NCBI GenBank assembly: GCA_022842205.1
Contig: JALHQA010000001.1
Location: forward strand, 434,001 to 498,000
DNA length: 64,000 bases
Reading direction: 5' to 3'
Source of the DNA: Hyphomicrobiales bacterium
Lineage (GTDB): Bacteria > Pseudomonadota > Alphaproteobacteria > Rhizobiales > Methylopilaceae
Both the position numbers and the translations under genes were made by a program. The notes under the pieces were generated by a model. The model did no database searches. It saw only the letters and a program-made list of their open reading frames with translations, and was not told the DNA's origin. Positions 45,376 through 57,201 of this stretch are shown here, one piece after another (within the stretch, counting starts at the first letter, position 1; the number at the start of each line of letters is the position of its first letter).

Positions 45376-46553
45376 TGGCACACGTATTTACACCGAAAAG
45401 CGAAACGGAAGCCGCCGACATCGTTCGCGGGCTTACGGCACCGGTTTCCATCCGCGGATCGGGTACGCGCAGCGGACTTGGCCGGACTGTCGATGCGGAG
45501 GATGCGCTGTCGACGCGCGGCCTTGACGGCATCTCGTTCTACGAGCCCGCCGAAATGATGATGTCGGTGCGCGCCGGAACGCCGGTATCGGTCGTCGAAC
45601 AGACCCTCGCCGCGAAGGGGCAGATGCTGCCCTTCGAGCCGGCCGACCATCGCGGCGTGTACGGGACCGAGGGCGAGCCGACTTTCGGCGCCGTTGCTGC
45701 CTGCAACATCTCCGGTCCGCGCCGCATTCAGGCGGGAGCCGCGCGCGACAGCATTGTCGGCCTGCGTTTCGTCAACGGTCGCGGCGAGATCATAAAATCA
45801 GGCGGGCGGGTGATGAAGAATGTCACCGGTCTCGATCTCGTGAAGCTCACATGCGGCTCGTATGGCTCTCTCGCTGTTCTGACGGAGATCACGTTCAAGG
45901 TGCTGCCGCGGCCGGAGCGTGCATCGACGCTGGTGCTTGAAGGCCTCGACGACATGGACGCGGTCGCTGTTCTGACCCGGGCCATGGGTTCTGCTTTTGA
46001 AGTGTCTGGGGCCGCGTATCTGCCGGCCCATGACGGTGAGCCCGCACGTACCTTGCTGCGGCTTGAAGGGATGGCGTCCTCGGTCCGCGACCGGATGACG
46101 GCGTTGCAGACAGTCTTGTCGAGCACGGCATCGATCCGCATTCTGGATGACGACGCAACGGCGGCGCTATGGCGCGATGTCCGCGACGGCGCATTCGTCG
46201 CGATGCCGGCCGACAATGCGCTCTGGCGCGTTTCGGTCAAGCCGACCCAGGGACCCGCCTTGATCGCGGCGCTCGCCGATATTCCACTGGACCGCTATTT
46301 CTTTGACTGGTCGGGTGGTCTCGTCTGGCTCTCGGTGGCGCCCACCGGGGACGCGGGTGCGGCGCCGATCCGCGCCGCCGTGTCGGAACTCGGCGGTCAC
46401 GCAACCCTGATCCGCGCGCCGGACCACATCCGGCGCAGCGTCGATGTGTTCCAGCCGCTGCCCGGCGCACTGATGAAGATTACGTCCGGAATCAAGCAGA
46501 GCAGCGATCCGCGCCGGCTGCTCAATCCCGGCGTCATGTATCCGGGGATCTGA
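45375..46553 (+). CDS. glcE: Glycolate oxidase FAD-binding subunit GlcE
   Basis: A 392-residue protein with a PCMH-type FAD domain. It shows IRGSGTRSGLGR, FGAVAACNISGPRRIQAGAARDSIVGLRFVNG and IIKSGGRVMKNVTGLDL, the GlcE signatures. The second domain is much reduced compared with GlcD, as expected. The start at 45375 overlaps the glcD stop (TGATG). Confidence 0.93.
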   Translation: MAHVFTPKSETEAADIVRGLTAPVSIRGSGTRSGLGRTVDAEDALSTRGLDGISFYEPAEMMMSVRAGTPVSVVEQTLAAKGQMLPFEPADHRGVYGTEGEPTFGAVAACNISGPRRIQAGAARDSIVGLRFVNGRGEIIKSGGRVMKNVTGLDLVKLTCGSYGSLAVLTEITFKVLPRPERASTLVLEGLDDMDAVAVLTRAMGSAFEVSGAAYLPAHDGEPARTLLRLEGMASSVRDRMTALQTVLSSTASIRILDDDATAALWRDVRDGAFVAMPADNALWRVSVKPTQGPALIAALADIPLDRYFFDWSGGLVWLSVAPTGDAGAAPIRAAVSELGGHATLIRAPDHIRRSVDVFQPLPGALMKITSGIKQSSDPRRLLNPGVMYPGI

Positions 46554-46554
46554 C

Positions 46555-47841
46555 GTGCAGACGAATTTCTCGCTCGCCCAGCTCGCCGACCCCGACACGC
46601 AGGTCGCGGAGAAGATTCTGCGAACCTGCGTGCATTGCGGTTTCTGCACGGCAACCTGCCCGACCTATCTCCTGCTCGGCGACGAACTCGACAGCCCGCG
46701 CGGACGTATTTATCTCATCAAGGACATGCTGGAGAAGGAGCGCCCGGCAACACGGGAGGTCGTCACCCATATCGACCGCTGCCTGTCCTGCCTGTCCTGT
46801 ATGACCACCTGCCCGTCCGGCGTGCACTACATGCATCTTGTCGATCATGCGCGTGCCTACATCGAGAAGACCTATCGGCGTCCGCCGCTCCAGCGTCTCC
46901 TCCGCTCGGTTCTCGCCAACGTCCTGCCCTATCCGGCGCGGTTTCGCGCCGCCGTGCGGCTGGCGCGGCTGGCGCGACCGCTCCGGCCGGTTCTTCGCCT
47001 CATTCCCGGCACGTGCGAGCTTGACGCCATGCTGGCGCTCGCGCCGTCGAATCTGCCGGCCGCGATTCCCGCTCCGGCGCCGCCGGCCCAGCCCGCCGGA
47101 CGCGTCGCGCTGCTTTCAGGCTGCGCCCAGCCGGTGCTGCGCCCCTCGATCAACGAAGCGGCGATACGTTACCTGACGCGGCGCGGGATCGAGGTCGTCC
47201 ACGCAAAGGGCGAGGTCTGCTGCGGCGCGCTTGTCCACCACATGGGCCAGGAGGAACGCTCGCTCGACGCCGCGCGGCAGAACGTCGATGCATGGACACG
47301 CGAAATCCGGGGCGAAGGCCTCGACGCGATCATCGTCACCGCCTCGGGTTGCGGGACGACCATCAAGGACTATGGCTTCATGCTGCGGAACGATCCGGAC
47401 TATGCGGACAAGGCGGCCCGCGTCTCCGCGCTCGCGGTGGACATTTCCGAATACCTGACGCGTCTGCCGGAAGCCGAATCCACTGCCCCGCGCGACATGG
47501 CTGTCGCCTATCACTCCGCCTGTTCGCTGCAGCATGGCCAGCAGGTCAAGACGGCGCCGCAGAACCTGCTCCGTAACGCGGGATTCACGGTGCGCGAGAT
47601 TCCCGAGGGGCATATCTGCTGCGGATCGGCGGGAACCTACAACATGCTCCAGCCCGAACTCTCACGGCGTCTGCTGGAGCGGAAGGTCGGCAACATCAAC
47701 CGGGTAAAGCCGGACGTCATCGCCACGGGCAATATCGGCTGCATCACCCAGATCGCCCAGGGAACCGGCACGCCCATCGTACATACGGTCGAGCTTCTCG
47801 ACTGGGCAGCCGGCGGGCCGGCGCCGCCCGGGTTCACATGA
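46555..47841 (+). CDS. glcF: Glycolate oxidase iron-sulfur subunit GlcF
   Basis: A 428-residue protein. Two 4Fe-4S motifs, CVHCGFCTATCPTY (about residues 24-37) and CLSCLSCMTTCPSGVHY (about 75-91), are followed by two CCG domains with EVCCGALVHHMGQ and HICCGSAGTYNMLQ. It passes electrons from GlcD/GlcE to the quinone pool. The GTG at 46555 lies 1 nt after the glcE stop. No glcC-type regulator is adjacent, and the end runs into the convergent amidohydrolase gene 12 nt away with no visible terminator. Confidence 0.94.
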   Translation: MQTNFSLAQLADPDTQVAEKILRTCVHCGFCTATCPTYLLLGDELDSPRGRIYLIKDMLEKERPATREVVTHIDRCLSCLSCMTTCPSGVHYMHLVDHARAYIEKTYRRPPLQRLLRSVLANVLPYPARFRAAVRLARLARPLRPVLRLIPGTCELDAMLALAPSNLPAAIPAPAPPAQPAGRVALLSGCAQPVLRPSINEAAIRYLTRRGIEVVHAKGEVCCGALVHHMGQEERSLDAARQNVDAWTREIRGEGLDAIIVTASGCGTTIKDYGFMLRNDPDYADKAARVSALAVDISEYLTRLPEAESTAPRDMAVAYHSACSLQHGQQVKTAPQNLLRNAGFTVREIPEGHICCGSAGTYNMLQPELSRRLLERKVGNINRVKPDVIATGNIGCITQIAQGTGTPIVHTVELLDWAAGGPAPPGFT

Positions 47842-47853
47842 ATTCCGCGATGC

Positions 47854-49106
47854 TCATTCCGCCGCCGCAGCGAGCGGGCGAACAACGGTCGGAAGCGGCC
47901 GGCGGAATGTTTCTCGTCCTGCCTTGAGTCCGAACATGGGCTGCGCGATCTCGGCGACCGCGGCGGATGGCGTCGCCGCATCGACGACGACAATATCCGC
48001 CGGGTTTCCGATGCGCACCCCGTAGTCGTTGAGGTTCATCAGCCGCGCGGACTGCGACGTCACCATGTCGAAACAGCGCGCCATGCCTTCCTGATCGCCC
48101 ACCTGCAGAACATTGGCATACATATTTGCCATGCGCAGCAGCGAACCGTCGCCGAACGGCGTGAAGGGATTGAGAACATTATTCGTGGAAATGCTGCAGG
48201 TCACACCCTGCTCCAGAAGGCGATGCGCCGGTGCTACGCCACGCGGAACGGAATGCGTACACCCATTTCCCATCAGGAACAGATCGGTTGCCGGAAGAAC
48301 AGTCAGCGCCACGCCCGAGTCGCGCATCATTTGGGCCACTTTCTGCAGCAGGGTCGGAGGCGCCGCCGACAGCTTGGACACATGACCGACCGCAACACGG
48401 CCGCCGCGCTTGCGCGCCCCGGCCTGACGGCAGACTTCATAGAGGTCCATGGCCGAAGGTTCGAGATCGAAGTCAAGATGGAAATCGATGTCGACGTCGA
48501 ACTGCTCCGACAGATCGAAGATGCGGGCGATCTGGGCTTTCGGGCTCGTATCTGTGTATGGGCATCCTCCGATTGCGTCCGCGCCACGCTTGAGCGCCTC
48601 GACAAGAAGCTCGTCCGCACCCGGATCGTTGAGCAGACCCTCCTGCGGGAAGACGCAAATCTCAAGATCCATCGCCCAGGCATAATCTCGTTTCAGTTGC
48701 GAGATCGCCTCGAATGCCCGCAGACCAACACGAGGATCGACTTCCACATGCGTGCGCATGCGGGTCGTTCCCTGAATCAGCGCCTTCTCCAGAACGCTCT
48801 GACCGCGGGCGTAGATATCCTCGACCGTGAAGTCGCGCTTCAATGCGGACACCTTGGCGATCGCGTGCGAAAGCGATTCCGAATGACCGCAGCGGCCAAG
48901 TATGCAGGCTTTGTCGAGATGGATATGGGTCTCGATGAAGCCGCCGCAAACCAGACGCCCGCCCAGATCGATCTCGCGTGCGTCGGTTGCGATTGATGGA
49001 GCGATCTCGACGACCCGCTCGGCGCGAATGCCGATATCCATCGTTGTACCATGTCCGCAGCCGTGGACGCACCCACGCCTCAGAACAAGATCCAGCACAG
49101 GCCTGC

Positions 49107-49110
<4 letters not shown>
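47854..49110 (-). CDS. Cytosine-deaminase-like amidohydrolase with altered active site
   Basis: A 418-residue amidohydrolase-superfamily protein closest in layout to CodA. Metal ligands His62 and His64 (ETHIHLDKA), His211 (DFHLDFD) and His243 (VGHVSKL) are present. The residue matching CodA Glu217 is Phe214, and the pair matching Asp313-Asp314 is Asn310-Asn311 (STNNVLNPFTPFG). The proton-shuttling acidic residues of CodA are thus absent. Substrate and even hydrolase activity are open. The start overlaps the stop of the transporter fusion by 4 nt, so it is the last gene of the uptake operon and probably acts on the imported compound. Confidence 0.8.
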
Positions 49111-51638
<2,528 letters not shown>

Positions 51639-51648
51639 GGCGCGCTCC

Positions 51649-52521
51649 TCAGACTTTGTTGACCGCGGCACGGCCGAGCAACCCGTTCGGGCGCAGCGCA
51701 AGCGCGAGAATGATGACGGAAAACACCACGATCTGGGTGTAGGTGGAGCCGAGATAGGCTGTGACGAGCGCCTCGATCAATCCGTACAGGAGGCCCGCGA
51801 TCATGACGCCCGTGGCCGATGTTATGCCGCCGAGGATGGCGACGGCGAAAGCCTTGAGGCCGAACAGTGTTCCCATGTCGGAATGCACTGAAAACAGTGG
51901 CGCGATCAGCAGCCCGGCCAGGCCGGCAAGTGCCGTCGATATGGCAAACGCCGAGGCGATGACGACCTTGGCGTTGATGCCCATGAGACGCGCCGCGTCG
52001 CGGTTCTGCACGACGGCGAGAAGCGCCTTGCCGAAATCGGTGCGCCGGAAGACGGTCTGAAGCGCAACAGCGACCGCGATTCCAACGACCGGAATGAGGA
52101 GTTGCAGAGGATAGACGCCGGTGCCCAGAAACTCGATGCTGTTCGTCGCGAGCGGCGACGGCAGGCTCCGCGGCTCCTTGCCGAAGGTAAAGAGCACGAT
52201 GTTGTCGACGATGATGCCGCCGGCGACGGTCGCCATCAGCCATGCGTCGGAGTTGCGCTCGACGAACGGACGGACGAGGAATCGCTCGACGATCAGCCCG
52301 AACACGCCGCAACCGGCCAGCGCGATCGGCGCGGCGATCCACAACGGCATGCCGAGCGTCACCATCAGAGTGAAGCCTAGAACGGCCCCCACCATCATGG
52401 CGCTGCCCTGGGCGAAGTTCACCGTATTGGATACGGTGTAGGTGATATGGAATCCCAGCGCGATGAGCCCATACATCGAGCCGAGGCCAAGCCCGGTAAC
52501 GATCGCGGAAGTCAGGAGCAT
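51649..52521 (-). CDS. Branched-chain-amino-acid-type ABC permease (LivH type)
   Basis: A 290-residue permease with about eight helices. It starts AIVTGLGLGSMYGLIALGFHITYTVSNTVNFAQGS, the LivH opening, and has the coupling region FRRTDFGKALLAVVQNRDAARLMGIN near residues 165-190. It lies between the binding-protein gene and the fusion gene, 10 nt before the latter. Confidence 0.9.
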   Translation of the reverse strand: MLLTSAIVTGLGLGSMYGLIALGFHITYTVSNTVNFAQGSAMMVGAVLGFTLMVTLGMPLWIAAPIALAGCGVFGLIVERFLVRPFVERNSDAWLMATVAGGIIVDNIVLFTFGKEPRSLPSPLATNSIEFLGTGVYPLQLLIPVVGIAVAVALQTVFRRTDFGKALLAVVQNRDAARLMGINAKVVIASAFAISTALAGLAGLLIAPLFSVHSDMGTLFGLKAFAVAILGGITSATGVMIAGLLYGLIEALVTAYLGSTYTQIVVFSVIILALALRPNGLLGRAAVNKV

Positions 52522-52557
52522 CGGACGTCCTCGTCTTAACGTTGAACGAAGGAAAAG

Positions 52558-52582
52558 GCGGACGGAGCCAGGCCCCGTCCGC
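52558..52582 (-). other. Hairpin between the binding-protein gene and livH
   Basis: GCGGACGG (52558-52565) pairs with CCGTCCGC (52575-52582) around a 9-nt loop. On the minus strand it is followed by CTTTTCC, a weak T-run. It may act as a partial terminator or as an RNA stabiliser that raises binding-protein yield. Confidence 0.55.
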
Positions 52583-52590
52583 GCAAGCCG

Positions 52591-53778
52591 TCAGTTGAGG
52601 GGGATGATCTCGCCCTTCACGAAATGGGTGAACACGTAGTCCTTCGCGTTCAGCGCATCGTGGTTCTCGGGAGAGAACGGCTTGTCGTAGGTCTTGATCA
52701 GCCCGTCATATCCGCCGATCTCGTAGAAGGCATCGCGCACCGCCGTGCCATCGGTCGAGCCGGCCTTGGCGAGCGCCAGCGCCGACAGGTGGAGCGCGTC
52801 ATAGGCGTTGGCAATGCCGGTCGCCGGCATGACGTCCGCGAGCGAGGTCACGCCATAGTTTTCCTTCAGCTTGGCGAAGACCTGCTGGCCCTTCGGCGAC
52901 ATATTGTCGGTGAACGTGTAGGTCTGGATGAAATGCACATCCTCACCGCGCGGTCCGGCCAGTTCGGTAAAGCGGCCGCCCGACGGGCCCCAATGCGAGA
53001 CAACGGGTACATCCCAGCCCATACGGTCGAGCGATTTCACCACCTGCGATGATGGCGCGACATTCGCCACCATGAACAGCACGTCGGCACCGGCCTGTTT
53101 CAGGCGGGTAAGCTGGGGCACGACGTCGACATCGTTGGTTTCGAACTTCTCGACGCCGACTGCTTCGACGCCGCGCTTTTTCAGCGCGTCGTGCAGCGCG
53201 TGTTCGTTGGATTCACCCCACGGATTGTTGATGAGGATCATGCCCGGCGCCTTCGCGCCCTTCTTTTCCAGCGCGTAGTCGACCAGCGCCTCGCCGACAT
53301 AGGCATCGACCGCCGACACGCGGAAGACATAGTTGTCGGCCGCCCCATTGCGCGTGATGTTGGTGCCTGCGGCCCAGACGCCCATGAACGGCACTTTTGC
53401 CTGGTTGGCGAACGGAACAATGGCCAACGACACCGGCGTATCGAGACCGCCGAAGAGGACGGCGACCTTTTCGCGCTGAACGAGTTCACGCGCCGCCAGC
53501 AGGCCCTTGCCGGGATTGCTCTCATCATCGCGCGAAACGAGTTCGAGTTTCTTGCCGTTGATGCCGCCGGCCGCATTCACCTCGTCGATGGCGATGCTGA
53601 GGCCGCGTGTGATCGCCTCGCCCGACTTGGCCGACTGGCCGGAAAGAGCGGCGACCAGGCCGACTTTGATGGTCTCCTGCGCCTGAGCCAGGTCGAAGGG
53701 CGCGCTGAGCGCCAGAGCCGCGGTGGAGATGCCAGCCAGAACCAGGCGGCGTGTCCAACTCGTGTTCCTGCATACCAT
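52591..53778 (-). CDS. Branched-chain-amino-acid-type ABC substrate-binding protein
   Basis: A 395-residue periplasmic-binding-protein type I protein. Signal peptide WTRRLVLAGISTAALALSAP with cleavage near AQA-QE. The mature part shows KVGLVAALSGQSAKSGEAITRGLSIAIDEVN, LFGGLDTPVSLAIVPFANQAKVPFMG and a C-terminal YDALHLSALALAKAG. The ATG at 53778 has GGAGA about 9 nt upstream; the frame's earlier start at 53850 would cover the operator region. It is first in an operon with livH, the fusion and the amidohydrolase. The ligand is unknown. Confidence 0.9.
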   Translation of the reverse strand: MVCRNTSWTRRLVLAGISTAALALSAPFDLAQAQETIKVGLVAALSGQSAKSGEAITRGLSIAIDEVNAAGGINGKKLELVSRDDESNPGKGLLAARELVQREKVAVLFGGLDTPVSLAIVPFANQAKVPFMGVWAAGTNITRNGAADNYVFRVSAVDAYVGEALVDYALEKKGAKAPGMILINNPWGESNEHALHDALKKRGVEAVGVEKFETNDVDVVPQLTRLKQAGADVLFMVANVAPSSQVVKSLDRMGWDVPVVSHWGPSGGRFTELAGPRGEDVHFIQTYTFTDNMSPKGQQVFAKLKENYGVTSLADVMPATGIANAYDALHLSALALAKAGSTDGTAVRDAFYEIGGYDGLIKTYDKPFSPENHDALNAKDYVFTHFVKGEIIPLN

Positions 53779-53805
53779 TTGATGTCTCCGTGTGCGCGAT
53801 ACGGA

Positions 53806-53827
53806 GCATGCAATGCGAATTGCATGC
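53806..53827. promoter_or_regulatory. Palindrome GCATGCAAT-N4-ATTGCATGC
   Basis: Perfect 9-bp arms with a 4-nt spacer, 28 nt upstream of the binding-protein start. It overlaps the expected leader or promoter of that operon and is probably an operator of the nearby GntR protein. Confidence 0.6.
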
Positions 53828-53901
53828 CAGTTTCGTTCTTTTGCACACACTCATGGCCGACTTTGCCGGTACATAAGTGTCGCGTTTCCTCTTGTTTTTA
53901 T

Positions 53902-53920
53902 GCATGCAATTAATGCATGC
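53902..53920. promoter_or_regulatory. Palindrome GCATGCA-N5-TGCATGC
   Basis: Perfect 7-bp arms with an ATTAA spacer, in the middle of the divergent promoter region between the transporter operon and the SnoaL-like gene. It shares GCATGCAAT with the palindrome at 53806. Confidence 0.6.
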
Positions 53921-54024
53921 GATTTTTACCGAGTCTAGTATTATATTGCCCGGCACCGAGCTTTTTCGCGACGGCAGACGGCGCCAACCACGAAGCTGCT
54001 GAAAACATTCGAGAAGGAGGAGAG

Positions 54025-54444
54025 ATGAGCACCGCGACCCTGAAGAAGGCAGACGCCGCAAAGGACACCGAAACGGTACGCATCTACCTTGAGACGCACA
54101 TGATCCCCGACCCCGAGGCGGCCGCAAAGTTTGTCGGACCGAATTTCGCCCTGACCTTCACCGGCGGGCGCAAATTCGACACGCCAACCGGCGCAACGGG
54201 CTTCAACGCGCGTCGTTACAAATGGGTCAAGAAGCAGATGGACCGGTTCGAGACCGTTCCCGGAGAGACGGAAACGATCGTCTACAGCCTTGGCACGCTT
54301 TATGGCGAATGGCCGGATGGAACGCCCTTCGAGGGCAACCGCTATGTCGACCGGTTCGTCGTCCGCAACGGGCTGATCGTTGCGCAGGATGTGTGGAACG
54401 ACAGCGCCGAACGCCTGCTCACAAAGAACGGTATCGAGGCCTGA
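54025..54444 (+). CDS. SnoaL/NTF2-like small protein
   Basis: A 139-residue protein with the cone-shaped SnoaL/NTF2 pattern: an N-terminal helix (ETVRIYLETHMIPDPEAAAKFV), strands around NFALTFTGGRKFD and ETIVYSLGTLYGEWPDGTPFEGNRYVDRFVVRNGLIV, and a short helix DVWNDSAERLL. This last part is where SnoaL-type enzymes have their acidic catalytic or binding residues. It may be an isomerase, cyclase or hydratase, or a ligand binder; I cannot choose. A strong GAAGGAGGAG precedes the ATG. It is divergent from the importer and probably under the same regulator. Confidence 0.72.
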   Translation: MSTATLKKADAAKDTETVRIYLETHMIPDPEAAAKFVGPNFALTFTGGRKFDTPTGATGFNARRYKWVKKQMDRFETVPGETETIVYSLGTLYGEWPDGTPFEGNRYVDRFVVRNGLIVAQDVWNDSAERLLTKNGIEA

Positions 54445-54463
54445 GAGAATGTACTTATTGAGG

Positions 54464-54490
54464 AAGGCTGCCGCCACGTCAGCCTTTTTT
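54464..54490 (+). terminator. Terminator after the SnoaL-like gene
   Basis: AAGGCTG (54464-54470) pairs with CAGCCTT (54480-54486), with a 9-nt loop and T-run to 54490. It reaches the stop of the convergent GntR gene. Confidence 0.7.
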
Positions 54491-55269
54491 CATTTCTTGC
54501 GGTTTTTCGCGCCTCGCCCCGTCTTTGGGGATTTCGACGCCGCCTCCGCCGCTCGCGCGCCATTGCCGCCATTGGCGTAAGGGGCCAGCATATCCATCAG
54601 GCTCGGCGTCTGGACAACGGTCGGAGAAATCAGCGCGCGACTGGCCACCTCTTCCAGATGATGGTGCATTATGCGGATGGCCGCCTGCGCGTCGCCCTTT
54701 TCGAGGGCATCCAGAATCTCGATATGCTCGTTGATTGCGCATTCGGAGGAATGCGGGCGCGCGTATAGCGTCAGGGTAAGGCCGCAGCGGCGGCAGATTT
54801 CCAGTACGTAACGGGTGAGAACCGGGCTGCCCGTCATCTCGGCCAGGATCGTGTGGAACTCGGTCGCGAGCCGCACCGAAATCGCCTCGCGGGTGTTTCG
54901 CGCGGCGCGCTCCTTGGCGATGTGCTGGCGCAGCGCCGCGATCTGCTCCGGCGTCAGATTGCCGGCGAGCCGCGACACCACCAGCCGCTCGAGGCTCATG
55001 CGCAGATCGAACAGGTCGCGTGCCTCTTCCCAGCTCGGCGTCGCGACTTCCGCGCCCTTGTTGCGCTTGTGATCTACCAGCCCTTCAGCAGCAAGCTGCG
55101 CCAGCGCCTGACGGGCGATCGTGCGGCCGACGCCGAACCGTTCGCCCAATGTATCCTCCGGCAATTTGGTGCCGGGCTTCAGCGCCTGCTCGATAATAGC
55201 CTGGCGGAGCGCATCGCAGATGCTGCTGATGCGGTCATTCTCGGCGGCTTTGCCGGACGATTTGGACAT
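54490..55269 (-). CDS. GntR-family regulator, FCD type
   Basis: A 259-residue protein. The winged helix (LKPGTKLPEDTLGERFGVGRTIARQALAQLAAEGLV) is followed by an FCD domain with the metal/ligand residues in ATEFHTILAEMTG and INEHIEILDALEKGD. The last 30 residues are a lysine-rich tail (SPKTGRGAKNRKK) unlike the usual FCD end. It lies between the importer operon and the carbamoyl-transfer operon. The GCATGCAAT palindromes near 53806-53920 and the GTATGCAATT sequence just upstream of its own start are its likely sites. Confidence 0.88.
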   Translation of the reverse strand: MSKSSGKAAENDRISSICDALRQAIIEQALKPGTKLPEDTLGERFGVGRTIARQALAQLAAEGLVDHKRNKGAEVATPSWEEARDLFDLRMSLERLVVSRLAGNLTPEQIAALRQHIAKERAARNTREAISVRLATEFHTILAEMTGSPVLTRYVLEICRRCGLTLTLYARPHSSECAINEHIEILDALEKGDAQAAIRIMHHHLEEVASRALISPTVVQTPSLMDMLAPYANGGNGARAAEAASKSPKTGRGAKNRKK

Positions 55270-55308
55270 GGAAGAGTTCGCAAGCGGAGATGGCGGAACG
55301 CCACTGTC

Positions 55309-56232
55309 TCATTGCGTTGTATGCAATTCAGCCGCCTCTTTGCAACTATTCCTTTCCGCCGTCTCGCTGCCCGGCACGATAGCCGATCTCAGGACCGCGA
55401 CCATGCCCGCCAGACCGTCCCACGCCGACGTGTGCGATTCGGCCGCCAGCGCCATCACGCCCTCGCGCAACGCCGCTTCGTCCGCCGTCAGAATTGCATT
55501 GAGCATCAGATGCTGGCGCGCCGCCAGCCGGCCCTCTGCGGCGCATCCGAGATGGGCCGCGCTGATGGCGGTCGTGAGGCTGTGGCGCTGCGGCCCGATC
55601 ACACTCCAAAGAAGGCGATGCAGATTACCCCGCCCTGTTGCATGCAATGCGGCGAGCATACCGGCGAGATAGTCATCCCCGGAAGGTGTCAGCCCCGGCC
55701 CCATTCCGAGGAGGGCAGCCGCGTCGGGCACCGGGACATCCCCTCCGAGCCAGCGTATCAACGCGGCAATCGTCGGCGCTGCGGCGCGCGCCTCGATCGA
55801 GAACGGATCGGCCTCGGGCACGGCGAAGCAGCCCAGCCCCTCGTCCGGCGGGGGGTAACGACGCAGCATGTCGTCAAGGCGCGTCAGACCATCCGACAGG
55901 CTTCGCTCCGTCCAGCCGGGCACCGATGGCGCAGTCCAGATCGCCGTCCGCGCGATAGCCACAGGGACGCGGCCGACATGCAGCCGGTCCCCGGTGACAC
56001 GCACCGGCTCCCCCGGCGAAACCAGCGTGCTCCAGTTGCAGCGAAGATCTACGAGGATATTCAGCGGCCCCGCCCCGATCTCAGAGTTGCCGAGACACGC
56101 CCACGCGGCACCGCAGCGGATATAGACCGAGCGGCGGAAGACCGCCGCGACCTCCCCGGCTCCGGGCGTCAGAGCGCGGAGCGCATCGACGCCGATCATC
56201 TCGGCGCGCGCGAGAGATGCGGCGATCGTCAT
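55309..56232 (-). CDS. AllH-like DUF2877 protein
   Basis: A 307-residue protein of the DUF2877 family. The family's hallmark glycine-rich stretch MGPGLTPSGDDYLAGMLAALH is present near residues 175-195. In Escherichia coli AllH is a partner of AllF (FdrA) and AllG (DUF1116) in the oxamic transcarbamylase that splits oxalurate into oxamate and carbamoyl phosphate. Here it is the last gene of the operon and overlaps the carbamate kinase gene by 4 nt. The low-conservation N-terminal part makes its exact function unclear. Confidence 0.82.
   Translation of the reverse strand: MTIAASLARAEMIGVDALRALTPGAGEVAAVFRRSVYIRCGAAWACLGNSEIGAGPLNILVDLRCNWSTLVSPGEPVRVTGDRLHVGRVPVAIARTAIWTAPSVPGWTERSLSDGLTRLDDMLRRYPPPDEGLGCFAVPEADPFSIEARAAAPTIAALIRWLGGDVPVPDAAALLGMGPGLTPSGDDYLAGMLAALHATGRGNLHRLLWSVIGPQRHSLTTAISAAHLGCAAEGRLAARQHLMLNAILTADEAALREGVMALAAESHTSAWDGLAGMVAVLRSAIVPGSETAERNSCKEAAELHTTQ
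55311..55328. promoter_or_regulatory. Possible autoregulatory site ATTGCGTTGTATGCAATT
   Basis: An imperfect inverted repeat (ATTGC / GCAAT arms) that resembles the GCATGCAAT palindromes. It sits 42 nt upstream of the GntR start and overlaps the last codons of the DUF2877 gene. Confidence 0.4.
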
Positions 56233-57191
56233 CCCGGGACGATGTGCGTACCGGTCTTGCCAAGAATGGCCGGCAACGCATGGTCGAGATGGCTGATGAT
56301 CGCCCGCTTGCCTCCCCCTTCGATGAAGCGGATCGCAGCATCGACCTTCGGCCCCATGCTTCCCGGCGGGAAGTGGCCTTCCTTGTGATAGGCCTTGATT
56401 TCCGCCAACGTGACCTCGGCAAGCTCGCGCTGGTCCGGCTTGCCGAAATTCACCGCTATGCGCGGCACGGCGGTCAGGATCAGAAGCTCCTCGATGCCGA
56501 GCACATTTCCGATATGCGCCGAGGTGAGATCCTTGTCTATCACCGCCGGAACGCCCGTGCGTACGCCTTTGTCGTCGCGCACCACAGGAATGCCGCCGCC
56601 ACCGCCCGCGATGACGATCGTTCCGCGCTTCACCAGCGCGTCGACCAGAGAAATATCGCAGACATGGCGCGGCGACGGCGACGGCACGACGTGCCGCCAG
56701 CCTCGCCCCGAATCCTCGCGCATCAGCCAGCCGAGTTCTTCCGAAATCTTCTTCGCTTCGTCTTCGGAGAAGAACGGCCCGACGAACTTCGTCGGATTCT
56801 TGAATGCCGGATCGTCGGGATCGACCTCCACCTGTGTCAGGAGACTGGCGACATGCCGGGGATTGCCCTTCTGGCGCAGCCCGTTCTCGATGGCCTGCAT
56901 CAGAAGATATCCGATACCGCCCTGGCTGTGGGCCACGCAGATGTCCATCGACATCGGCGGAATGCGATTCATCGTCAGCATCTGACGCATCATGATCTTG
57001 CCGACGACGGGTCCATTGCCGTGCGTAATGACCAGTTCGTTGTCGAGTTCCGCAATCGCCAGAAGCGCCTGCGCGGTCTGATCCGCCACACTCTTCTGTT
57101 CTTCGGAAGTGCCCGCTATGTCTTCGGGATGCACGGCGTTGCCGCCGATGGCGATGACGAGACGACGCGGGACTTCGTTGAGTGTGCGCAT
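56229..57191 (-). CDS. Carbamate kinase
   Basis: A 320-residue amino-acid-kinase fold protein. It starts RRLVIAIGGNAVHPEDIAGTSEEQ, has ELVITHGNGPVVGKIMMRQ, then IVIAGGGGGIPVVRDD and LAEVTLAEIKAYHKEGHFPPGSMGPKVDAAIRFIEGGGKRAIISHL, all typical of ArcC/AllK. It turns carbamoyl phosphate and ADP into ATP, CO2 and ammonia. The ATG at 57191 lies 10 nt after the FdrA stop. In this operon it is the energy-harvesting step, the same role as AllK in oxalurate use. Confidence 0.92.
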   Translation of the reverse strand: MRTLNEVPRRLVIAIGGNAVHPEDIAGTSEEQKSVADQTAQALLAIAELDNELVITHGNGPVVGKIMMRQMLTMNRIPPMSMDICVAHSQGGIGYLLMQAIENGLRQKGNPRHVASLLTQVEVDPDDPAFKNPTKFVGPFFSEDEAKKISEELGWLMREDSGRGWRHVVPSPSPRHVCDISLVDALVKRGTIVIAGGGGGIPVVRDDKGVRTGVPAVIDKDLTSAHIGNVLGIEELLILTAVPRIAVNFGKPDQRELAEVTLAEIKAYHKEGHFPPGSMGPKVDAAIRFIEGGGKRAIISHLDHALPAILGKTGTHIVPG

Positions 57192-57201
57192 GTCATGATC
57201 C

